Assembly (NCBI GenBank): GCA_003694975.1 | Contig: RFJH01000007.1 | Span: 1-5,600, forward strand | Origin: Anaerolineae bacterium | Lineage (GTDB): Bacteria > Chloroflexota > Anaerolineae > Anaerolineales > Villigracilaceae | Direction of reading: 5' to 3' | DNA: 5,600 nucleotides | Part shown: one piece after another, positions 1-4,976 of the stretch | Layout of the letters: each line of letters begins with the position of its first letter | Position numbering within the stretch: the stretch's first letter is position 1 | Translations under genes and position numbers: made by a program | Notes under the pieces: model-generated | What the model was told of the DNA's origin: nothing | Databases searched by the model: none | What the model saw: the letters and a program-made list of their open reading frames with translations, nothing else

Positions 1-156
1 CTTTATCTGGCAACCGATCCGGCGGTTGCAGACACGACCGGGGCGTATTTCATTGCACGAAAACCGGTCAGCCCGGCCCCGCAGGCGCAAGACCCCGACC
101 TGGCCCGCCGTCTGTGGGAGATCAGCGCACAGCGAGCCGGCCTAGTCGGCGGATAA
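1..156 (+). CDS. SDR-family oxidoreductase, C-terminal end only (5' part lies outside the window)
   Basis: Frame 1 is open from the window edge and stops at TAA (154-156), giving 51 residues. It reads LYLATDP at the start, GAYFIARKPVSP in the middle and ARRLWEISAQRAGL near the end. This is the usual tail of retinol-dehydrogenase-like short-chain dehydrogenases: a 'yLAtdp..tG.Yf' strand region followed by a helix containing 'LWe.S'. Members of the family are NAD(P)-dependent cytosolic oxidoreductases. The Rossmann GxxxGxG motif and the catalytic Ser-Tyr-Lys lie upstream of the window, so substrate and activity cannot be judged. It is transcribed towards the cytochrome genes (convergent) and has no visible functional link with them. 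No U-tract terminator for the plus strand is visible after it. Confidence 0.8.
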   Translation, partial: LYLATDPAVADTTGAYFIARKPVSPAPQAQDPDLARRLWEISAQRAGLVGG

Positions 157-383
157 GCCGGACTTCCACCGGGACTACCAGGCTGATCGAGGTGTCGCGG
201 TGCCTTGCTGTGCTATACAGGGAGCACTAAAGATGTATTGATCAGATGGCCAAATAGAGCCGCCGAGGATGTCATTGCGACAGGAAAGCGACTTGGCCTC
301 TCTGCTGGAGCGCACCTACCGACAAGCATTTGGCACGGAGTCACAGGTCAATTGAGTCACTGGCGAGTCCGACAGGGCGCATC

Positions 384-413
384 AAAAAGAGGCCGAGGGT
401 TTTCCTCGGCCTC
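384..413 (-). terminator. Intrinsic terminator of the NapC/NirT-like cytochrome gene
   Basis: Read on the minus strand, a perfect 10-bp stem (GAGGCCGAGG pairing with CCTCGGCCTC, 5-nt loop) is followed directly by TTTTT. It starts 25 nt past the TAG stop at 439-441. On the plus strand the stem is not followed by a T-run, so it should work mainly for the minus-strand gene. Confidence 0.9.
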
Positions 414-438
414 CTGAGGTCGTCTGGGAAGTGCGCCC

Positions 439-2136
439 CTACTTTTCCGGAGCGCCTGCGTCGATCCACTCGATGACCAGTTTCAGTTCATCGGGGCCCA
501 GGTTGGCAAAGTGTTGGGCGCTTTGTACCTGCACCAGTTTGCTGTTGGCGCTATCGCCGGGGATGATGACCGGGCCATCCTGTCCCCCGGCCATGACTGC
601 CTCGTAAGTGGTGAGATCGAGACCGGCGGGAGGGGCGGAGGCGTTGTGACACATCACGCACCGTGCGGCGAAGAGCGGCTGGATGTTCGCCACAAAGGTC
701 GGCGTGCCGACGACCGGCGCCGGGGTCGGCGTGGGAGTCGGCGGCGGAGGCAACTGGTCTTTCAAGATTTCGCGCAGTTTGGGTGCGTTGAACCCGGCGT
801 AGGTGAACACGTTGCCGTGACAGGCGCTGTTCGAGCAGAAGGAGGTGTTGCTCGTCCCGCCGGGGTCATCGGTGGTGTGGCAGTTCGCGCAGGTCGGGTT
901 GAAGGCGTCGTGGTGCAGCGAGATCCAGTTCGGGTTCAGGTGCGATTCGGGCTCGGGGCCACGGCTGATCTCGATTCGCGTGGTGAAATCGCCCGCTTCG
1001 GCCACAATGGGGATGGCGTGACAAAGGTTGCATTCCAGACGAACGGCCTCATTGTCGGCGTTCAGATGCTTGCCGTCATGGCAGCGGAAGCATCCCGGCG
1101 AATTGACATGTCCGACGTTATTCGGGTGAGTGTCCCAGTCCGCTTTCTGCTCCGGGAAGACGGAATCGGAGTAAATTTTCTGGATCTCGGTGATGGCCTG
1201 TTCGATCGCCTCACCGTTCTCGGCGTAGAAATCAGGATATTGTTCACGGTAATACGCCCTCAGCGCGGAGGCGATGCTTTTCAGCCCCTCTTCCTTTGAG
1301 GGGTACCCGGCCCGCAAGACCTCTACCCCCTTACGATAGATTTCGGGGATTTCGGCGGAGATTTTGCCATGCGACAGGGCCGAGGACATGGACTCCTCGG
1401 GCGTGTAGATGCGATGGGTGATGCGGTTGTGACAGGTGATGCAATCCATGCGCTTGAGTTGGCTCTCATCAAGCGCGGTGGGGTCGAAGTCGGCCTCAAT
1501 ATCCACGTATTCTTCTATGCTCCCATCCTCGTTGACCACGCGCACATAGGGGATATGCTGCTCGTCCCTGTCTAAAGGATAATAATAGACCTCGTTCTCG
1601 ATATGCCAGTGGATACCGCGTCCCAATCCCTCGCGTTTACTTCCACCTCCCGTCTTGAGGATCAGATAAATTTGATACGCGGTGTTCTCTTCGTCTTCGT
1701 TGTAATGGGTGATGACACGCAAACTGTCATCCGAGAACTTCTCCGGGGAATGGCAGCGCTCGCAGGAGACGCGCGCCGGGCGCATGCTTTCGATCTCAAT
1801 GGGAAACTCATAGTCCTTGAACGCCAGAGAGACGATGTGCTTGATATCTCCTGCCTTGCGGGTAATCTGATTGCCGATGAACTCCCGCCCGATGTGACAT
1901 TCTACGCAGGCTACCCGCGCATGGGGCGAAATCTGGTAAGCGGCGTACTCCGGCGGCATGGTGTGACAGGCCGTGCCGCAAAATTGCGGCGAGTTGGTAT
2001 ACTCCCACCCGTAGGCTCCTCCCGCCAGGATGGCTAAAAACAGGACGCTCAACACGAGGTAGGGCAACGCCAGCCTCCAGAACGGCGAATCGTTGGGAGG
2101 GAAGAAGAAACGTTTCATCCGACCTTTGAACGACAC
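439..2136 (-). CDS. Membrane-anchored NapC/NirT-like multiheme cytochrome c (nine heme motifs) with a C-terminal mono-heme domain
   Basis: Predicted 565-residue quinol-dehydrogenase-like cytochrome acting on the outer face of the cytoplasmic membrane. Residues 23-43 form one N-terminal membrane helix. It is followed by a NapC/NirT-type start: FCGTACHTM (a CX3CH site, C53-H58, with Met60), then SPHARVACVECHIG (C77). Further CXXCH sites begin at C125, C232, C349, C369 and C416, with a CX4CH site at C434-H440. A Pro/Thr linker (about 463-480) leads to a separate domain (about 481-565) with CVMCH at C493 and the ending EWIDAGAPEK. Start: GTG at 2134-2136 has GGAGGT four bases upstream. An in-frame ATG at 2146-2148 would add four residues but has no Shine-Dalgarno site; an ATG at 2116-2118 is also possible. 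The NapC/NrfH family passes electrons from menaquinol to periplasmic hemes; the size and the extra hemes recall Geobacter ImcH. The exact partner is unknown. It has its own promoter region and terminator. Confidence 0.88.
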   Translation of the reverse strand: MSFKGRMKRFFFPPNDSPFWRLALPYLVLSVLFLAILAGGAYGWEYTNSPQFCGTACHTMPPEYAAYQISPHARVACVECHIGREFIGNQITRKAGDIKHIVSLAFKDYEFPIEIESMRPARVSCERCHSPEKFSDDSLRVITHYNEDEENTAYQIYLILKTGGGSKREGLGRGIHWHIENEVYYYPLDRDEQHIPYVRVVNEDGSIEEYVDIEADFDPTALDESQLKRMDCITCHNRITHRIYTPEESMSSALSHGKISAEIPEIYRKGVEVLRAGYPSKEEGLKSIASALRAYYREQYPDFYAENGEAIEQAITEIQKIYSDSVFPEQKADWDTHPNNVGHVNSPGCFRCHDGKHLNADNEAVRLECNLCHAIPIVAEAGDFTTRIEISRGPEPESHLNPNWISLHHDAFNPTCANCHTTDDPGGTSNTSFCSNSACHGNVFTYAGFNAPKLREILKDQLPPPPTPTPTPAPVVGTPTFVANIQPLFAARCVMCHNASAPPAGLDLTTYEAVMAGGQDGPVIIPGDSANSKLVQVQSAQHFANLGPDELKLVIEWIDAGAPEK

Positions 2137-2140
2137 GATG

Positions 2141-2146
2141 ACCTCC
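2141..2146 (-). promoter_or_regulatory. Ribosome binding site that decides the start of the NapC/NirT-like gene
   Basis: GGAGGT on the minus strand, four bases before GTG (2134-2136). It lies inside the first codons of the longer reading that begins with ATG at 2146-2148. The sequence just before that ATG (CGGATCGGTTCG) has no Shine-Dalgarno match. This favours the GTG start. Confidence 0.6.
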
Positions 2147-2157
2147 ATCGAACCGAT

Positions 2158-2211
2158 CCGAAAAAACGTTGCGGCAGCCCGGAAAGGTCAGATCGGCCAA
2201 CGCTTTTTCGG
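2158..2211 (-). other. Long leader stem upstream of the NapC/NirT-like gene
   Basis: The arms 2158-2171 and 2198-2211 pair over 14 bp, with one G-U wobble in the minus-strand RNA and a 26-nt loop. The stem ends 11 nt before the GGAGGT site. The 3' arm contains six U in a row, but as part of the stem, so this does not look like a normal terminator. The loop holds GACCTTT (complement of 2183-2189), which could pair with AAAGGTC in the first codons (complement of 2121-2127). A role in controlling translation is possible but unproven. Confidence 0.4.
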
Positions 2212-2233
2212 GTCTTCAGGTATAGAGAAAGCC

Positions 2234-2259
2234 CCTCGCCGAATGCTTCTGCGGCGAGG
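2234..2259 (-). other. GC-rich hairpin in the 5' leader
   Basis: A perfect 8-bp stem, CCTCGCCG pairing with CGGCGAGG, with a 10-nt loop. On the minus strand it is followed by GGCTTTCTCTAT, a weak and interrupted T-rich tract. It lies between the predicted promoter and the start codon, so it could be a leader element or a weak attenuator. Confidence 0.4.
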
Positions 2260-2276
2260 ACAGCAAGCACAGGTTG

Positions 2277-2294
2277 GTGGGGCATTAACCCCAC
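2277..2294. repeat. Short inverted repeat GTGGGG-N6-CCCCAC
   Basis: Perfect 6-bp arms with a 6-nt centre, about 20-35 bases downstream of the predicted transcription start. It could be an RNA hairpin or a protein-binding site; six base pairs alone is weak evidence. Confidence 0.3.
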
Positions 2295-2299
2295 AAACA

Positions 2300-2321
2300 A
2301 ATTGGGTTACCTATCCCAATT
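2300..2321. promoter_or_regulatory. Operator-like inverted repeat AATTGGG-N8-CCCAATT
   Basis: Perfect 7-bp arms (2300-2306 and 2315-2321) separated by 8 bases. One arm overlaps the last three bases of the -10 box TATAAT (2319-2324, minus strand), so the repeat covers the likely transcription start. A protein bound here would block initiation. No specific regulator is recognised. Confidence 0.4.
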
Positions 2322-2347
2322 ATAGGCGCGCGTCGTTTTGGGCGACC
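2312..2347 (-). promoter_or_regulatory. Predicted promoter of the NapC/NirT-like gene
   Basis: A perfect TATAAT on the minus strand (2319-2324) in the only long gap upstream of this gene. The -35 region is poor: the hexamer at 17-bp spacing is GGTCGC, so activator dependence or a different sigma preference is possible. Initiation near 2312 would give a leader of about 175 nt. The block TATAATTGGGATA resembles TACAATTGGAACA upstream of the nine-heme gene. Confidence 0.45.
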
Positions 2348-2421
2348 AGGCAGAAAAGCATGTCTTAAGGGTAACAAACGTCACAGGTGGGGAGGAATTC
2401 TTGCGGTCGGCCCTGCCACAC

Positions 2422-2461
2422 AAAAAAAGAACCGGGGAGGGCCTTCCCGCCTCTCCCCGGT
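2422..2461 (-). terminator. Intrinsic terminator of the nine-heme cytochrome / cytochrome b operon
   Basis: On the minus strand a 9-bp perfect stem (ACCGGGGAG at the 3' side, pairing with CTCCCCGGT) is followed by TC and then seven T. The loop is 13 nt. It begins about 22 nt after the TAA stop of the cytochrome b gene (2483-2485). It separates that operon from the NapC/NirT-like gene downstream. Confidence 0.9.
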
Positions 2462-2482
2462 ATGGGCAATATCGTGACGCGC

Positions 2483-3655
2483 TTACTTCTCAGGAGCGCC
2501 GTCGTTAATCCACTCTTCCAATTGAGAGAGTTCCTCGAGGCTCAATTGTCCGTAGTGTCCTCCGGCGCTCATGACAATCACAATGCGGCTGTTAACGGCA
2601 TCCCCCGGCAGGATGACCGGCCCGTTCTCGCCGCCCTTTAGGGCATCTTCGTAGGTAAGGTAGGAAAGACCACCCATTGCCGTCGCTCCATGACAGGTAC
2701 CGCAGCGCAGTTGCAGCAACGGTCCGACGTAGGACTCCCATGTAAGAGCGGCAGCCGGTCCCGGCGTGGCCGTCGGCGTGGCGGTCGGGAGAGGCAACGG
2801 TGTGGGAGTTTGCGGAACGAAGACTGGCACCTGTTCCATCGGTGGGGGCGCAACGGTCGTGATGGCCGTCTCCTCATAGGAGACAAAACCGTAAACGGCT
2901 GCCAGCAGGACAACACTCAGGAGGGCAGCGATGGGGAAATACCATCGTTGCCGTCTGCGCAATGTCGTCGGGTCCGGACGTTGAGATTTGACGCCTGCCT
3001 TGATATCTGCCAGTTCAAGGGGATGCTCTTCGAGCATTTCCTCCTCGGTCAGTTTGCCGGTCCACATGGACTTGTTAAAGCGTCGCAGGTGAACGCCGTA
3101 CATGTGCCAAATGAGCACTGCCAGCACGGCGAGAACCGCCTCCGCACCATGAGCCGCTTTGGCTGCCGGGATGAACTCCCCGGGCAACACCCTGGCGCTG
3201 GTAATCGGGTTCCACATCAGGAAGCCGGTCAACCCCATGATGAGGAGACCCCAAACCAGCGCCCAGTACTCAAACTTTTCTTCAAACGTATAACGCCCCA
3301 TCTGAGGGCGAGATTTCCGCAGGCCGAGGTTGTACAGAAACATCTGCCACGCGTCGCGGACATCTTGCAGAGAAGGGAGCATGGTCATCGGCAGCCGCAG
3401 CACAAAGACCTTGTATCCCACAGAGAGGAGGTGGAAGATGGTCGAAAACATCAACACGGTCGCCGCGATGTGATGAATGGCACGGGCGTTTTCGACACCA
3501 CCCAAGAACTGCATCAAAGCGAGCGATATTCTGGCGAGGGGATATTTCTGCGGCAGGCCTGTCAACGCCAGCGTAGTGAAGGAGAGCAGCATCACCAAGT
3601 GTTCGATACGCTGGGTCAGTGAAAAGCGAACATACGTTGCCTTGTCTTTGCTCAT
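2483..3655 (-). CDS. FdnI/HydC-type membrane cytochrome b fused to a C-terminal mono-heme cytochrome c domain
   Basis: Predicted 390-residue membrane subunit that would take electrons from menaquinol through b hemes. Residues 1-190 look like the four-helix formate dehydrogenase gamma / Ni-Fe hydrogenase cytochrome b fold, with helices near 17-35, 58-84, 129-149 and 167-190. Candidate heme b ligands are H19, H61 or H62, H169 and H184. A cytoplasmic stretch with KSMWTGKLTEEEMLEEHPLE (195-214) matches what I recall from CbcL-type cytochromes b. An extra fifth helix (239-258) places the tail outside. A Pro/Thr linker (about 281-300) follows, then one CGTCH site (318-322) in a domain ending EEWINDGAPEK. 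The tail is paralogous to the end of the NapC/NirT-like protein. ATG overlaps the preceding stop as ATGA, with AAAGGAG 10 nt upstream, so it is translationally coupled to the nine-heme gene. The exact complex is inferred. Confidence 0.88.
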   Translation of the reverse strand: MSKDKATYVRFSLTQRIEHLVMLLSFTTLALTGLPQKYPLARISLALMQFLGGVENARAIHHIAATVLMFSTIFHLLSVGYKVFVLRLPMTMLPSLQDVRDAWQMFLYNLGLRKSRPQMGRYTFEEKFEYWALVWGLLIMGLTGFLMWNPITSARVLPGEFIPAAKAAHGAEAVLAVLAVLIWHMYGVHLRRFNKSMWTGKLTEEEMLEEHPLELADIKAGVKSQRPDPTTLRRRQRWYFPIAALLSVVLLAAVYGFVSYEETAITTVAPPPMEQVPVFVPQTPTPLPLPTATPTATPGPAAALTWESYVGPLLQLRCGTCHGATAMGGLSYLTYEDALKGGENGPVILPGDAVNSRIVIVMSAGGHYGQLSLEELSQLEEWINDGAPEK

Positions 3656-4773
3656 GAGTGGGCTGCTCCTTTCCGCCTGTCCATCAACCTTCTGATAGCA
3701 TCGGTCAGGACAAAGATAGCCATGCCTCCTATGACGAGGGGAATCAAAATCTTATAGAAAAGGTTGACATAATAGACGACCGGATAACGATCTGGACTGG
3801 GGATATAGTGCCGCATCCAGGCATCCGGGAAATCGGCGGTGGCATCCGGATGGCAACGTCGGCAGGTCGTCAGCAAATTGTCTTTCATGGCAATGCCATA
3901 TTGAGGGTCGTCGGTGCGTTTGATGGAGTGCACGCCATGGCAGTCCGTACAGACCGGTTTGTTGGTCGGCTGATCCGGGGCAATTTTCTCGAAGAGGACC
4001 ACGGTTGTGCCGTGGAAGTCTGCCACATAGGTATCCAGGATCTGAGTGGAAATGCCGTATTTGTCCATGATACTCGCGTCGGTGTGACAGCGGGCACACA
4101 GTTGGGGCGTCAGGTTGTGGAAAGCGAAGTTGCCTTCCTGGGGCCCACGGACGTTGTGAACGCCATGGCAGTCAATGCACGTCGGTACATCCGGATTGCC
4201 ATCTGTCAAGGCGGAGCCGTGAACGCTCTCTTTGTATTCCCCGTAGATCAGGCTGTGGCAACGCGCGCAAGTTTTGGGGATGTTGACACGCGCGGTGGGC
4301 GTCACTGCACCGCTCTCCGGGTCGGTGAGACGATGTTGATAATGGGGATTATGGCAATCGGTACAAATGGCCGCGTTGGTGTTGCCGGCGGCCAGAGCGC
4401 GCTGGTGAACGCTATCCAGGGTCAACTGGTACTGTTCACTGTGGCATTTCTGGCAGGAAACATAGTAGTGCATGGACACTTCGCGCAGAGTCTGGTACGT
4501 GCGTTCGGGGTGAGGAAATCCCGTAATATCCGTGTGGCAATCCACGCAAGCCAGTTGATTGCTGCCATGCACTCCTTCTTCGAAGGCGCTCTTGTCGATC
4601 GTCAGCAACAGAGTCTCTCCGCCGGGAAGTTCCACCGTAAACCCCTCTTGCGAGTGGCAAAACAGACAGGTATCGTTTGATTGAGGAGGGGAAGCCGCCG
4701 ATACCGGAGCGACGTATAGGAGGCCGACGAAAATCAGCAGGAAAAATCCCAGGGTCAACAGGAATCGCTTCAA
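3652..4773 (-). CDS. Nine-heme cytochrome c with signal peptide and C-terminal membrane anchor
   Basis: Predicted 373-residue electron-transfer protein on the outer face of the membrane. A Sec signal (KR, hydrophobic core, PVSA then A; probable cleavage after residue 26) is followed by nine CXXCH sites starting at C36, C76, C107, C137, C169, C199, C226, C275 and C304. Several have the CxDCHxxH form typical of bis-His cytochromes, and further histidines (H69, H102, H123, H185, H254) could be distal ligands. A helix at about 336-357 and the positive tail RRLMDRRK anchor the C-terminus with that end inside. The start is TTG (4771-4773): an in-frame TGA lies two codons upstream, and GAGAGGT sits six bases ahead. 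It overlaps the cytochrome b gene by four bases, so the two proteins probably form one complex. The pair resembles a split version of Geobacter CbcL (nine-heme domain, then cytochrome b), which is an inference. Confidence 0.9.
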   Translation of the reverse strand: MKRFLLTLGFFLLIFVGLLYVAPVSAASPPQSNDTCLFCHSQEGFTVELPGGETLLLTIDKSAFEEGVHGSNQLACVDCHTDITGFPHPERTYQTLREVSMHYYVSCQKCHSEQYQLTLDSVHQRALAAGNTNAAICTDCHNPHYQHRLTDPESGAVTPTARVNIPKTCARCHSLIYGEYKESVHGSALTDGNPDVPTCIDCHGVHNVRGPQEGNFAFHNLTPQLCARCHTDASIMDKYGISTQILDTYVADFHGTTVVLFEKIAPDQPTNKPVCTDCHGVHSIKRTDDPQYGIAMKDNLLTTCRRCHPDATADFPDAWMRHYIPSPDRYPVVYYVNLFYKILIPLVIGGMAIFVLTDAIRRLMDRRKGAAHS

Positions 4774-4778
4774 GGGTC

Positions 4779-4785
4779 ACCTCTC
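4779..4785 (-). promoter_or_regulatory. Ribosome binding site for the TTG start of the nine-heme gene
   Basis: GAGAGGT on the minus strand, with GAGAGG six bases from the TTG at 4771-4773. An in-frame TGA (complement of 4777-4779) rules out any start further upstream. The TTG is therefore the only start that keeps the full signal peptide. Confidence 0.75.
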
Positions 4786-4833
4786 GGCACTGAGATGATT
4801 AACCGCACGGCACGTGATACGGCGTTCTTCAGA

Positions 4834-4869
4834 TGTTCCAATTGTACTTTGAGAAAAACAGCCCGTTTA
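4834..4869 (-). promoter_or_regulatory. Predicted promoter of the nine-heme cytochrome / cytochrome b operon
   Basis: A -10-like TACAAT (4841-4846, minus strand) lies about 70 nt from the TTG start, below an AT-rich tract (about 4847-4885) that could act as an UP element. The hexamer at -35 (TAAACG, 17-bp spacing) matches the consensus poorly. The block TACAATTGGAACA closely resembles TATAATTGGGATA before the NapC/NirT-like gene. Confidence 0.4.
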
Positions 4870-4921
4870 TTACGAAAACTTATCCTTGCCCATTACACAG
4901 GCTTGGAGACATCTGAGATGA

Positions 4922-4956
4922 CAGGTCGGGCTGGCCTGTCTCACCAGCCCGACCTG
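4922..4956 (-). terminator. 13-bp perfect hairpin behind the partial multiheme cytochrome gene
   Basis: CAGGTCGGGCTGG pairs perfectly with CCAGCCCGACCTG across a 9-nt loop, 20 nt after the TAG stop at 4977-4979. On the minus strand it is followed by TCATCTCAGATG rather than a T-run. It may be a non-canonical terminator or a 3'-end stabilising hairpin, and read-through into the next operon is possible. Confidence 0.55.
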
Positions 4957-4976
4957 GGTGGATGCAACGATGCAGA

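Noticed and set aside
157..383. tRNA, small RNA or gene remnant in the gap after the SDR gene
   Set aside because: No cloverleaf, T-loop sequence or recognisable protein fragment was found on either strand. Short direct repeats (GAGTCAC at 338-344 and 354-360) look like chance.
205..417. Short plus-strand open frame between the SDR gene and the first cytochrome gene
   Set aside because: It starts with TTG, has no clear ribosome binding site, has unremarkable composition and runs into the terminator stem of the minus-strand gene.
511..1299. Long plus-strand open frame opposite the NapC/NirT-like gene
   Set aside because: It is rich in Arg and Gly with no recognisable domain and lies fully antisense to a well-supported nine-heme coding region. 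It is a by-product of codon use.
2115..2300. Minus-strand 61-codon open frame in the leader of the NapC/NirT-like gene, as a leader peptide
   Set aside because: It has no good ribosome binding site, no run of regulatory codons, and overlaps the start of the real gene in another frame.
3640..3670. Sequencing frameshift splitting a single CbcL-like fusion gene
   Set aside because: The nine-heme protein ends naturally after its own membrane helix and positive tail, and the cytochrome b has its own ATG and AAAGGAG site. The ATGA overlap is a normal coupled gene border.
2690..4680. Two long plus-strand open frames (2690-3622 and 3658-4680) antisense to the cytochrome b and nine-heme genes
   Set aside because: They show no domain pattern, and the minus strand carries clear heme motifs, membrane helices and a coupled stop/start. 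These are shadows.
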